This document shows, in pieces, positions 21,311 through 34,087 of a stretch of 64,000 bases of DNA (positions are counted from its first letter, which is position 1; each line of letters opens with the position of its first letter). Origin of the DNA: Populus alba. Taxonomy: Eukaryota; Streptophyta; Magnoliopsida; Malpighiales; Salicaceae. The translations under genes and the position numbers were made by a program. Location of the stretch: contig NC_133301.1 of the NCBI RefSeq assembly GCF_005239225.2, positions 9,114,318-9,178,317 on the forward strand, read 5' to 3'. The notes below the pieces were generated by a model. It saw nothing but the letters and a program-made list of their open reading frames with translations, searched no databases and was not told the DNA's origin.

Positions 21311-23100
21311 TTGGCATGATTAAGCTCTATGTTGGGTTGATTCTCATTAGAGAGGATTTCAAACCTTTATACATATCGGAAGCTGTGTGGGTGGAATATA
21401 TTCAAGATGTGATGTCTAATCATTTCCAAATCAAGTTCTTGTTTTTCATAGAAACATATGATAATGTTTATAGTATAACTGCATGGATAATGTATTGATG
21501 ATTTTTATTATTTTTATTATTATTATTTCTATCTATATTATCAATCCATCCTTTTCTCTTGTAGCAAATAAACATAAACATGATTAGGTTAAAAGATCAT
21601 GTATGCCTTGTCTAGTTTAGTTAAGAACACCATCTCTCTTCTTAACCAATGTGTATAAGACCAATAACAAGACCATAACTGATTCTTAGGAAATGTTTAG
21701 GGCTATATTGTTTTAACCCTATCATGAACATGATTTTATCTTTAAAAATTATCTATCATTTAGTGTGCGCCTACTTGTAAATTAAAATTTGTTATTAGAA
21801 TTGATCATGATAGGTATCTTCTTTCCTATTCTCACTTTGCCTTTTCTATTTTCCATAGCATGCCAAATTGTTAATTCACCCCATTGTTGCTTGCATTTCA
21901 TTAGCATGACTTCTAGCTTGAATATCCTTGTCTCCCCCATTATAATAGTATAGGAAATGTTTTCTAATTGAATCTTAATCCTTACGGTAAGATATAATCA
22001 TTGCCAAGACATGTTTTTTTTTTGTTTTTTATAAAAATGAATGTCTTTACCATTTTTTTATATAGTTTTTCAATCAACAATTGGTTTATTTTATACATGG
22101 TTAAAATGAGGGAAATACATGTATAAAAAAGGCATCATAGAAAAAATAAAAAAGTTAATTATTCACAAATGGCTTTTTTTGTCGAGTCTTGTTTTTTAAA
22201 GGACAAACATTGATTTTTTTTAGTGGATTATTCAATTGGTTTTCTTTTCTAATGGAGTGATATTGATCCTTTTTATGAAAATAACTAATTCGTTGTCTCC
22301 TTTTCTAAGGGTTTGATGTCAAAATTTTCATGAAAGGCTTTCTTAATGAGTCGTTGTTTTCTATGCGACTAACATGAAGTTTTTTGAAAGTGGCCTAATT
22401 AACGAGTCTTCTTTCTAATGGCATGAAAATAAATAGATTTAGTAGAAATTACATGTTAAATGTAACCTTTCTATTAAAAGGATACAACAAGGGTGACATT
22501 GATCTTCCTTTAGGCATAATTAATTCTTTATCTGAATCTTTAGAACCAATGTTTTTTTTTTTTTTTTTTTAAGATTCCTAGTTTTCTTTAATTACTAAGT
22601 GATAAATCTAATTTGATTGCCATGTATTTTTTTAGCATTTATCATATTCGCACCATTTAATTTTATATACAACATTTATTTTATTTTTATGATTGCATAT
22701 GCATACATTTTATTTTTCTAAGTGTTCACTCGCTTTACTAAAACCCAATAAAAAACTTTGGACCTAAGCTCATCCCTTTTAGGATTAGATATTGAGATTC
22801 AGGTGGCAAGTGTGACTTAGTTCCATCAATGTTCACTTGGACTCCATCTTATATTGGAACTCACCTTATGCAATGGGATATCATAAAGTCTCTCTTATGG
22901 TTATGTTATATAATATTAAGAGATCAAATTACCCCCACTTATAATTCAAATAATCTAGGAATCTAAAAAAATCTTTAAGAACAAATGGCCCAAACCCAAA
23001 ACCTTATGAGCCAAATCCTATCAATTAGGATTTACTCTTTTATAGTATATAAATAAATAACATGTCATATCATACATAACTTTTATTCTATCAATCCTTA
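21311..23100. other. Intergenic, nothing identified
   Basis: AT-rich DNA with T-runs (near 22010 and 22552). The frames at 21316 and elsewhere are not recognisable. It may be old retrotransposon sequence, given the fragments on both sides, but no ends or domains could be seen. Confidence 0.4.
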
Positions 23101-23997
23101 AAGAAAGTGTGAGATATTGGGACACGTCACTATTAAGGATTTTCAAAGCAAATGAGATTCAATGACATTCCTCTTTATTTTTACCTGTCATTAGACTATT
23201 GGAATTTGCTATCCTTACATGATAAAATCAATTTTCAAAACAATATTGGTATATAATGCATTTGCTCGAGATCAAGTAGAACACTCTTGCTTTCAAGCTA
23301 TGATAGGGTTAAAGCACAAGTGTTTCACCTTTGATATAAGATATAATAGATATAACTCCCACCATCTAGAAATATGACTCCATACTAAGCTTTCCAAAAT
23401 AAAAAATGGTGTATTTTTACACATCAAGGAAGCAAGCCCCGTCTAATTATGCTTAGATCCCTAAGATAGACCAAAAGATGATGGAAAAGCAAATGACCAT
23501 GCCAAGTGTTAGTCAGGGATGGTTCTGTAATGCTTTAGAGGCTATATTCAAAAAGTGGCTCCACAAAGAAGAAAATAAGTCCCGTTTAAGGATTTTAGGA
23601 ATGGGTATCTATAGCTTGATTTTGTTCATGTCAATAAAGGAAATGATTAATTTCAAGGCTATAAACGTATTAAAAAATGTTTGAGGGAATTAAGAATGAA
23701 TACCAAGGAGTAATGTTGTTAAAATCACGAGTTTATTTGTAAAATTATATGATTTTACAAATCAACATAGATTTATCGTGCAAAACTGTTTGGAAAAATA
23801 AAAAATAAGTAATATTGGATTAAAATCACTTTGAATCGTTAAAATCAGATAGAATCAATGAAAATCATGATTTTAAACTGTGTTTACGAGTTCAATAGAA
23901 ATATATATACTGACATTTGTCTAACCTTCTCTCATCTGCTCCCTTACAATCTCTTTTTTTTCCCATCACCGACAACATCCTTTTAAACAACCACCAT

Positions 23998-24109
23998 AAG
24001 ATCCAAACAACTTCAACCCTCTACAGGACATACGGGTACTAATTAATTATTGTAAGATCCAAACAACTTCAACCCTCTACTGGAGATATGGGTACTAATT
24101 AATTACTTT
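23998..24109 (+). repeat. Tandem duplication, 2 x 56 bp
   Basis: AAGATCCAAACAACTTCAAC occurs at 23998 and 24054. Both copies continue through CCCTCTAC and GGGTACTAATTAATTA with few differences. Confidence 0.9.
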
Positions 24110-26777
24110 AGGTAAAAGCCATGAGGATTTCCCCTGTTTTAGGGTCAATCTGAGTACCTATACTTAGCACTCCTCTAGATCCATAAGTAGATGTTGAGGC
24201 CAATTCTTGTTAGGTGGAAATCAACCGGAGGTGTGTACATAGTTAGTCATCTTTTTATTATAAAACTTTGAAATGACAGTGCTGTCGAGTAAAGTTTTTA
24301 TAAAAATTGTCCTTGCATGCATCCTTTAAACCTTTAACTTGAAAGGTGTCTTGAGTAATTAATAGGTTCGTGATTTTAGCATATTTTAATTTTAAATAAA
24401 TAACTTGTTCATAAAATAGGGATTGTGTTCCTGTAATACATTTTGTGGGTTTTGTATAAGCAACTTTGATTATTAACTTTTATTCTCTCCCTACTTTATA
24501 GCTTTTTACAAAAACAAAACCATTGTTTGCGATCCATCATATTTGCCTAAATATCCCTCGACAAAGAGATCGATGCAAAACTACGGGATGAAAAAGCTCG
24601 CAGGTATTTTCTTAGAGTAGAGATCAATTTATGTGTGTTGTTGTGAAGGAATTATTTCTAAAATATGCTTTAGGCATTAAGGAGTCTTCAAGCTTCAAGA
24701 TGCTAATAAGAACTCTGCTTTTAAAAATATGTTTCTAAAACACTTAGTTATATGTTTTTCACTTTGATCATGTTAAATATTGTGGAGTGAGTCAAGTCTT
24801 AAATGAGAATTACTTCCGTCCTTGCATTAAACTTGTCAATTGGATTGCAATTTTATTGCCCTTGATGACAAATGATATGGTGTATTTTGTTCATTTTGAT
24901 ATATAAAAATTCAGCATGAAATATGTATGAATTTTTATTTAAATCATGTATTTTAAAGTTCTTAAAACCTTGAACTATAGATAATGATTTTATAATCCAT
25001 TTTTACAATCTAAATTTATAATATAATACATTTTCTATGTCATGTCAAAAATATGTTTTTGATAACCTTGTCTAAGAGTTGTGCAAGTAGTTGTTTCATT
25101 GATGGGGGCTCGATGTTGTATAAGCTACTACTTTAATATAGTTCTGCGATAATTAGGGTTTGAACGGTTCATACCCTAGACCACTAGGCTAACAAAAATT
25201 TATAAGGACTTGAAGACCTCAAAAAATTTAGTGAAATCAATAAAATGGGCTTGAAAGCATCCTGGCATAGTTATAACTACCAAGAGATTTTATGGGAAAG
25301 TTACTCCAGGATATCTAGCATTGTATAAAACGAGGGGAAAATGCTATCGAGTCCCACCATTTATAGGTCCTTAAAAGCTAATGGTTCAGACTATGAAGGA
25401 TGTATAATAAGAAATTAAGGCTTAATATGAGTCATATAAAGAGGGACTAAATTCATAATTAGAGGAATTAATAACAAATAAGAGAAAGTTAGAATCTATC
25501 CTAGTTGCTCGAGAATAGGCTTTGGCTATGGATGAGAGATAGATGGCATCTTCACCTAGTTACAATACCAACAACATGTCTTTTATAAATTATAGGTAAA
25601 TTTTGAATCATTATCAAATGCCAACAAGAAAGAGGACCACCTAACGATAAAAATAGCACAAACATCATTGAAAGCTCAAAAGAAGATTGCAGACAACAAA
25701 CAGTTAGAGGTTAGAATCAAGAAAGCTCAAGCCAAGATATAAGAATTAAAGACTACGAAAAAACGCTCTAAGAGCAGTATTAGTAGTAAAGATAGATGGT
25801 TATTCAGCTTGATGATCACTTGGGGATGTTGGTTAACCAGATTGATGAGTTTGCTTCTATCAAGTAAGCCTTGATTAAAGAAAAGGGCATCGCAAGAAAG
25901 GAAATGCAACATTGGGTTTCTAAGATAATACATCACCATGTACAAGTTGAGGATGCTAAAACTTAGGCAATTAAGATGAAAAGAACAATGCAACATTTAG
26001 TGAAGGACCAAATAGTGTCAAATAATAATTAAACTCTTAAATTTTTTAGGCAAACTCGAGACTGTAACAATAAAGTGGTAGAGTATCTTGTCTTAAGAGT
26101 GGAAGGATTGAGTAACTTTGTTTAGGGAACTTTTTCAAACAAATTTGTTGGTATTTTTCTAATATTTGTAAAGTTTAATGGTTTGTCTGATATTTGATGT
26201 TAATTCATGTTTGAGTAAACTTGTATTAGTGGAAATATTTTCTCTTAGATTGGCACTTTCTAAGAGGTTAAAATAATTTGATTATGAGAAGTTGTTAGTA
26301 ATTGATGAAAGGTTTAGAGCCATAGAATGGGTTTATCTTTATGATCTAGTAAAGGCAACAAAAATATGTTTAGTACCTGATATGGTCATCCTTAAAAAAT
26401 TTAAAGTATCTAAGGTTGAAAAGAAAAATGGCACACAATGGCTGATTACTCATCTCCGAGTATACTTTAGTAAGATGGCTGGATTTTTGCATTATAAAAA
26501 AACATGCCACCAGGAACGAAGTGGTAAATATGATCACCAATGATTCAGAGAGTAGCAAGAAATCGGTAGTCTTGAAAGTGTCAATGAGCAAGTTGTTTGA
26601 TATACTAGCAAAAGTGAATAATCTCAAATGAGCCTTCAATGACGCACATCGTGATGAACCCTCATGAGTACTACAAGTTCCATTGCTATTATGGACATTA
26701 TATAAACTATAGTGAAGAGTTTAACTGTGAAGTTAAGACCATGTTAACTCTTGGAAAGTTCTGGGTTGAAAACATCA

Positions 26778-26779
<2 letters not shown>

Positions 26780-26835
<56 letters not shown>
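26780..26835 (+). repeat. (TA)28 microsatellite
   Basis: A pure TA run inside the decayed gag region. It creates the IYIYIYIY stretch in the overlapping frame at 26639-26869, which is therefore not a real protein. Confidence 0.95.
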
Positions 26836-26837
<2 letters not shown>

Positions 26838-27720
26838 CGGATCACCAATGTAGGTATTGGGTGATATAGATATAAAACTAGTTATTGGGCCATAACCTTT
26901 TCAAGTCATGCTGCAAGAGCTTAATATCCAGTAGTCCTATAACATGTCATTAAGATAACTTTGGATTCATTCTACAGTAGTCGTGGTGTCATCACTATGT
27001 ACAACAAAGGTTGAAGTTTATAGTCAATGGGAGATTGATAATGTTCAAAACTAAAGAAACATCATCCCTAACCAAGAATACGTTGGTTGTGTATGTTGAG
27101 GTATAAAAAAGCAAAGATGGGGATTTGTATATATTTGAGATCATGAATGACGAATTGGTTCTAGAAAACGCTGCGAGAAGTAAACTTGAGATCTCTGAAG
27201 CCATAAAAATTATCGCAAGATATTTGTTGAAATATAGGCTGCCAATGAGTTCATATAGCCCAAGTACATGGATGTCAAAAAGGGTAAATTACTTGAAGAT
27301 GAATGATGTTGACCAATGATTTCTATAGAGAAGAAGCAAGATAAAAAAATTACTTGTATTGAAGGTCAAAGACCTAAACGAGGAGGAAATGGATATTATA
27401 TATATCTACAAGACCTTTCCTTATCCAACATGCGTGACATAGCTGGGAGATAAGGTAAAGAAGTTAAACAAGATGCTTATTGACCTCTCCATTCACCATT
27501 TGGAAAATAAAGAGATTGAAGGCTATGTTGACCATGTTGAGACACAAGAAAATAACCTTTGAACCATGGTACTAACCTAGCTAACTGTGAATACTTAAAA
27601 GGAGGCCTTGCCAATTAAAGAGCTAGTTCAACAGTGCATAGAGGTAACTGAGCAAATAGGAAGCCTACAAGATTTCGATGGTGTTTCTAAAGTAATGCTA
27701 TTGTTTTGTTTTCAGCAGTT

Positions 27721-28148
27721 GTGGCTTAGGATTCTGAAAAGGAATATGTTTTTGTGATGATCCTTATATGATTCTTTTCCTTTGATTAATAAGATTATAT
27801 TATAATTGTGTCTTGCTTTCTTTTCTTTTATTTTCTTTTCATTTAAGATTGTCCTTCCTTTATTTTTATCATTCACTCATTAGACATGCCTTTTGGTTTC
27901 AAGAATCCTGAAAGTGGGGCCATCAATAAACACACAAAATCATTACATTGAGATTAATTCATCTAATTTTGGTGAAAAATTAATTCAATAAATCAAAAGA
28001 AGTGGGAGAAGAATAACGTTGAAAAGTTTACTAGGCTAGGGTAATGGAAAGAAAATACAATAAAACTAAATCAGGAAGAGCACGAATTAGTTAATGCAGG
28101 AACTGAAGAGAATGAAAAGAATCAGAAAGAGTAGAGAGTTGAAAGTAA
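27721..28148. other. Spacer between gypsy remnant and hAT element
   Basis: AT-rich DNA with no frame or repeat end recognised. Confidence 0.4.
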
Positions 28149-31100
28149 GGTTCTAAATTTTGTTTTAGTAGGTGTTTTATTTTTGTACTTGGAATGAAAT
28201 GTTTTAATTTCAAAACATTTCAGTGTGTCGTTAATTCAACAAACATAAATCAAATTCAAGATAAATTAATTATAAATTATGCATTACAAACACAATATCA
28301 AGAAAATATTTCTAAATAGTCAATATTAAATAGAACTTCAACTTAAAGTAATTCAACTTAAACAAAATACCAAAATATTATGAAAGTAAAATGTTTTAAC
28401 ACACAAAAAACATAAATCAAACATCATCTCCATCATTAACATAGAAATAAGGATCTTGATCTTGTGGTGGTATGTAGGGAAAGTCATCAACTAGACATTC
28501 CAACAGTTGAACATTTCCACCAAACTCATTCACGTCATCAAAACATGTCTCTTCATCCTCTAAAGACAAAATAGATAGAGGTGCTTCAATAGTCTCCCAA
28601 CTTATTCACAAATCCATTCATTCAATAAGTTAATGTTATAAAAGCTAATGACATTTAAAGCATCCATTGTTTTGCTCAAATTCATACAAAGTATAAATAT
28701 GGAAAAAAACAATATAAATATAAACCATATATATATTAGTGATAAATTTAATTTTAAAAAATTAATATCATTGTTAATGAAAATAGTAATAATCATTTTC
28801 AATATATTATTAATATGATAATATCAATATTTTACCTCTGTTGAATCCTCAAATTATAAAGAACACATAATAGATCACTCAGTCTCTTGAGCTCTAGTCT
28901 ATTGCGCCTTTTAGAATGAATGAATTCAAATATACTTCAATTTCTTTTACACCTAGTTGCACCACAACATTGACTAAGAATTCGAATTACAAACTTTTGA
29001 AGTTCTCGAGTATCATTGTCAAATTGCTCCTTCTATGCAACTAGATAAGACAAAAGTTTAATAAATCAGATATTATAAATACAAAACAATATTATATTTA
29101 AAAAACAAAAAGTTATTACCTGAATTTAACTTTTTTCTTTGAAAAATAGCTAGGGACATGCCAAAATCACCAGTTGCCTTTCTTATGCTCCTCAAGGTGG
29201 CCACTAATTACATCTTGAGTGTCATAATCAGGGACCAATCTAGTAATTGTGCTAAGCAAACCTCGAGTAACCTCCTTTTATTTTGAAAAAGAAGGCCTAA
29301 AATAGATTCCAGGATTAAGAAAACAACATACTGCATGTAATGGACTATGAAGTTACTTATCTCATATATCATCAATTACTCGAATATATGGTCCATATTG
29401 AGATACTCTATTTTTCAACCTTGTCTTGATGACTTCTTTTGCTTTATCCATTACCTAATATAAATAACCCATTATTGTTTTTTTCTTTATTATTTGCTAA
29501 CCGAAGAACTCACACTAAAGGCTTACTAACTTTGACTATATGTTCATATCGAGACCAAAAGTCTTTATCTTGTTAAATTATGACAATTATTTCTTTTCCA
29601 GCTTTACTTTTACCATGACTTGATTCTACCTATTTCATGCAAGTAAACATTTGTCTAAGCTCTTTCTTAAACTTAGGTAAACATTAGATGCTTAAAAAAT
29701 AAGTAGCAACCTTGTAATGCCAGGACGACATAAATCATTTCCATTAGTAAAGTCTTTCCTTATCAAAGCTAAAACCTATGCATGATTATATATAAATTTG
29801 TTTATGTTTCTTGTCTTCTTAATGGTTTCATCAATCATCATAAAATATCTTGGATCCAAAATATTTTTTAACATCAAATTAATGCAATGGGCAACACAAG
29901 AATACCAAAAGAAAGTGTCATACCTTTGTTGTAAAGCCTTCCCAGCAGCCTTGAATACAGACTCATTATCATTAACATATTGGACACTATTTTCTTGCCC
30001 TACTTCTTTGACAACTTCGTCAAACATTTCAAGCAATGTCTTTTTATCTTTTCAAAGACTCGAAGTGTCAACTAACTTCAAGAATATGGTACCTCTTGGA
30101 GAATAAGCAAGAAAATTCATAATTGGTACATTCCTCCTATTTGACCACCCATCTGCCATAATGGAGCATCCATAAAGTTTCCAATTAGCCTTGATTTCAA
30201 AGAAGTATTCATGGACATCATGAACTACACCTTTCAAAAGCGGTCCCTTTAAATCATGATATGATGATCCTTTAAAACCAGGTCTCATTAATGATATATC
30301 GTCTATCATTGATTGATATTAGTATGATTTAACACCATTAAATGATATATTAACATCATAGCACCATCTTGTTATGACCTTCCTTGCATTATGTTCCTTC
30401 TCTTTAGAAGCCATTGCACTTAATGCTAGGTTGTGAACTTGGGGTAGCTCGTGGAACGAATAAATTCATCTTTTTTCTATTTACACTTATGCCTTGCACT
30501 GTCAATCTCTTATTTGCTTGTGAACCGATATCACTGAAAGTAGGATTTGCACTATCACCCTCTTCGACTTCATCATTGGAAAGTGATTGAGTATTTCCAA
30601 TATCAATTCTAAGTCTCTTTCTTTTCTCTTTCTCCATTGTCAAGTCCTCTATCAACTGCTTCATTTGCCATTTCACATCTAGAGGGACCTTTTTACAAGC
30701 TTCAACTTGGTTCTTAATACCAACAAGGTGATACTTCAGACGAGTAATACCACCACCATTAATCCTTTTGCTACAATGAAAACGTATGCTTAAGTTCTTT
30801 GCACCAACAACCACTTACCCATGAGCCCATGCTAGATCATCTGATCTTGCTAGAGCTGAACCCATAGAAAAAGCACCACTTAATGAGTTTTCAGCCATGC
30901 AATTTGATCTAAAAAAAAAATAAAACACAATTAATTTTAGTTATTACATCAATGCAATTTTTAAAGTAAAATGGAACTTGAACATCACATGTGCCAATCA
31001 AGATTATTGGCCCAATCAAGTCAATCATAAAGTATAAACAATGTATTCTCCATATGTGTGTGTCATTGTTTAATTGACTAATAAGCTCATGGCTTGCAAA

Positions 31101-32529
31101 TACAAGGACATAGGTCAGAGTCTTATGAGCACCTGCTTCATCAAGAAGAAAAAATAATGAAAAAAAAAAGAAGATGAAGTGAGGATTTCATTGTTATGCT
31201 TCTTTAAGACCACTTTAGAAGGTCTAAGATAGTTTAGTGAACTAATAAATGAATTTGGCATAAAACAGCTACTCTCAAACTGAAGACTTCAACCACCATG
31301 CTATACAATAACATCTATACATGTAAACCACAGTATAGTTATTTCACCACTTTTATAAATACAATTTTTAATTATACTTAAGCATAAAGTTCATGAACAA
31401 GCTAATTTAACCTAGATTGCTAATCCTAGAGACTATAGAATTCAAATTGTGGTTTACATCATTTAATGGCTAACAAGAGTACAGATGGAATGTGATTTCA
31501 GTGATGGTGATAGTGCTGGTAATCATTATGATGAATATATAGTGACATAATTTCTATAGATATGCTCAAGTTCCAATCAAAGACTACATAAAGAAACGAA
31601 ATTATAAGCAAAGATTTTTCAAATTGAATTAAAACCACTTGTACCTTAAAGATCTGAGTATTTATGGTCTATGCAAAAAGTTTAATATTGTTGAACTTCT
31701 AAGATGCTAAAATAAAGATACTGAAAAGTTTAATGCATCTAGAAAAATGGTTCCAGATAGCTATGTAACAGAAGTCATTTTAATTTCGTACTTCGATCCA
31801 TGATCAAAATACACTGCATCTAAGAACTTCTTTTAACTCTAAGATGAACATCATTAGCCTAGGTGGAAAAACTATTAAAAATATTATACATTGAGACCTC
31901 AAAACCAAAAAATTCTCCAATTCATATATAGAAAATCCTCATGCACTGAAATACCACTCTAAATCAATTCTTGCACACACCTCCTTAAGAAAGCTTAAAT
32001 TACTAAATCAAAGTTCCAAGATTGTACCTTATAAAGAATAGACAAAAGCTAGAGATGGAAAGTGGAAGGTGATGTTGCAGCAGTGCAACATGCAAGACAA
32101 CAAGAGAGAAGAGAGAAGAGAGAAGATTAGAGGGGGGGTTATGAAAGACAAGATCTCAATTGTAATTGTTTTGGTTGGGAACTTGAGATGAGACTGTGCG
32201 AGGAAGAGAAATTAGGGATTGGTTTTTAGTTCAAACTTTAGAGAAAAAGAGCTTTTATACGTGGGTGGTTTAGTTAATGAAATTGAACCGGGTTCAATTT
32301 TGATTTAGTGGCTTTTTTTATTTTAAATAACCTTAAAACTTAAACGGAACATATGGAATAAGAATGGAACGTTCCATCCAGAATTTGTCTGGATTTTCCT
32401 AACAAGCTGAGATTTTAAACGAGGTGAAAATTATTTCATTTTGTTCCATTTATTGAACTGGTATGAGATGTTCCGGCCATTCCAGTTGGAACATAACGGA
32501 ATTGACAATTTTGATTAAAAGTTGGAACC
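28149..32529 (-). mobile_element. hAT-type DNA transposon, degenerate
   Basis: A dead hAT transposase gene (28850-30898, minus) lies inside. The proposed ends are GGTTCTAAATTTTG (28149) and, reverse-complemented at 32529, GGTTCCAACTTTTA. Both ends then show a subterminal block about 40 bp in: ACTTGGAATG and AACTGGAATG. That gives a 4.4-kb element, a normal hAT size. An 8-bp target duplication was looked for (GAAAGTAA left, ATAATTTT right) and is not there, so the ends are provisional. Purine-rich DNA at 32095-32145 may be the transposase leader. Confidence 0.65.
28850..30898 (-). pseudogene. hAT transposase pseudogene (BED, DUF659, hATC)
   Basis: Reading down the minus strand from an ATG at 30898 (MAENSLSGAFSMGSALARSD): a stop near 30815; then a BED-zinc-finger-like part (NLSIRFHCSKRINGGGITRL); a basic/acidic linker; a frameshift near 30405; then MASKEKEHNARKVITRW; a stop near 30315; then DUF659 (30309-30052, IMADGWSNRRNVPIMNFLAY). 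Next is the DDE-like region (30036-29776: DNESVFKAAGKALQQR, WYSCVAHCINLML), more stops, and PDYDTQDVISGHLEEHKKG near 29190. Last is a C-terminal hAT dimerisation region (QKFVIRILSQCCGATRCKRN, stop, SIFEFIHSKRRNRLELKRLS). The order matches plant hAT transposases with DUF659. At least six lesions make it non-functional. Confidence 0.85.
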
Positions 32530-32599
32530 ATAATTTTAGTATAAAAGAAAAGTAATTTAATTGAGCTACTAAAGTAATATATCAATGTGTTTTCCTGGT

Positions 32600-32910
32600 C
32601 TTACATAAACATGCCTGAGGGGTTAACTCGCAACTCGGGGCTAGAACAGGGTCGGGCTTAAGAAAAATAAGGAAAGTCAAAACTCGAGTAACTTGGCTGA
32701 CCTAACGGGTTGACCCCGCAAAACCCGGTTGCAACCCATTGGCTATTTATTTATTTTTTAACCAAAATGACATCGTTTTGATTTATAACAAAAAAAAATC
32801 AGGGTTGACCCGGGTGACCTGGTGATTCGAACAAAACCCGGTGACTCAGGCAAAACTCGTGACCTGGGCCGGATCAACCACTAGGTCAGGTTTAAAAACT
32901 CCAATACAAA
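32600..32910. repeat. GGGTTGACC-type dispersed repeat
   Basis: It holds repeated GGGTTGACCC / AAAACCCGGT words and the block GGGTTGACCCGGGTGACCTG. Similar words occur at 38575-39300. I recall this style as common in Populus but cannot name the class. No gene. Confidence 0.5.
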
Positions 32911-33069
32911 CATTGTTATAACCCAATTTTTGACAAACTAAAAAAAAAAAAAAAACGAATGGAGAAAATTGAGGTTTGGGTCAAGACAACACAAATTGAA
33001 AGTCTTAAAGATTTAATCAGGGTGAAATTGTAAGTTTTAGAGCCAATTTTGGTAGGAAAAGGAAGATCT

Positions 33070-33290
33070 GATAAAATTGGGGACTTAATTAAACTTTAAA
33101 TTAGTTTAATTAATGAAATTATGAGCTTAATTGAAAGAATTGACAAGTCTGGGGACTCAATTAAATTTTGATTTGGTTTAATTAATGATATCAGGAGTTT
33201 AATTGAAGAATTAATAAGTTTGGGGACTTAATTGAGCTTTGAATTAGTTTAATTAATGAAATCAAGGATTTGATTGAAGAGATGTCAAAG
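33070..33290 (+). repeat. Three tandem ~72-bp units within the LTR
   Basis: GGGGACT(T/C)AATT starts units at 33079, 33151 and 33222 (periods 72 and 71). Each continues through TAGTTTAATTAATGA-like text to a TTAATTGAAGA-like text. Confidence 0.9.
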
Positions 33291-33718
33291 CTTAGGGTTA
33301 ATTTTGGTCCAAATTGCAAGAAATTAAATTACAGGGACCAAATTAAATAGGCGCTGATACTTTAAAAGGGTAAATTAAAGGATGATTGTCCCAGCCTAAA
33401 ACAACATCATTCTAAATACTGGAAGCAGAGAAAGTCTGTTCGATGATGCCACTGAAAATGGCTTCGGCTAGAGAGATCAATCCTGCCAAACCCAAGTTGA
33501 ATTCAAGGCCGCATTGTCTACCTACAAAACCTATAGAATATAGTTTGGTATCCCTCATCCTCACAACCCTCCCCTGACGCAAGGATAAGCACCACCAACA
33601 GTCCAACAATGGCAGAATTGTTGGTGTTTCCATTCCACCTGAACATGGAGTGAAAGAATCGTAATGATTTTCATCGCCATCCCTAGAAAGATAAGGATAA
33701 GAACTGAAGATGTGGCTC

Positions 33719-33726
33719 TATAAAAG
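33719..33726 (+). promoter_or_regulatory. TATA box of the LTR
   Basis: TATAAAAG in the context GGCTCTATAAAAGCCAGG, about 0.8 kb into the LTR-like segment. This is where a retrotransposon promoter is expected. Confidence 0.5.
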
Positions 33727-34087
33727 CCAGGGGAGATAAAACTAAAGGAGGAGGCCGAAAGAAACATAAAAAAAAACCCTATAAACAAGGAGAGACTAAA
33801 GAGAAAGGAAAAGAAAAAACAACGAATGAAGGATAGAAATAGAGAGGGGGAAGAACCAATCGGCCAAGGGACCGTCACCTCATGTCTTGGTCTCTAGCAA
33901 CATACTCAGGTAATTCTTTATCTTGCCCTATTTTGCATTTTTAAACTTCTCAAAACAATGTGAAGGTAATTATTATTACCTTCGCACTGTGCAATGTATG
34001 CGTGAGTTAGCTCACGCGTGCCTGTTGCTTAATCGAGTCACTAGTTTGGGCTTGTGACCAAGCTGGACCAGTTGGGCTAGATCCAGC

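Larger units (their letters stand above)
23110..27720 (+). pseudogene. Decayed Ty3/gypsy retrotransposon, gag region
   Basis: Fragments in the same orientation follow the order of a plant gypsy gag. First is a DUF7745-like segment (about 23130-23684): ITPTI.KYDSILSFPK and later LRILGMGIYSLILF. Next, at 25240-25560, come short runs such as SSPTIYRSLKANG and YESYKEGLNS. Then at 26292-26540 is a gag core (CLVPDMVILKKFKV ... TQWLITHLRVYFSKMAGF). At 26990-27300 there is a post-protease-like part (QQRLKFIVNGRLIMFKTKE ... SKLEISEAIKIIARYLL). Many stops and frameshifts break it. The 23700-25100 part carries unrelated AT-rich DNA and may be a later insertion. No LTR pair was found. It cannot be expressed as a protein. 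Confidence 0.65.
32914..34087 (+). mobile_element. LTR-like segment (TGTTATAACCC start)
   Basis: It begins TGTTATAACCCAATTTTTGA, a form typical of plant gypsy LTRs, and includes a tandem repeat (33070-33290), a TATA box (33719-33726) and a C-rich leader-like part. Its right end is lost where a hairpin made of another LTR family begins (34088). No primer site, second LTR or coding region was found, so it is a truncated or solo LTR. The frames at 33412-33878 (minus) lie inside it and are not genes. Confidence 0.6.

Noticed and set aside
33412..33878. Minus-strand frames of 73 and 105 codons
   Set aside because: Both lie in the LTR-like segment with its TATA box and C-rich leader; the proteins are low complexity and unrecognised.
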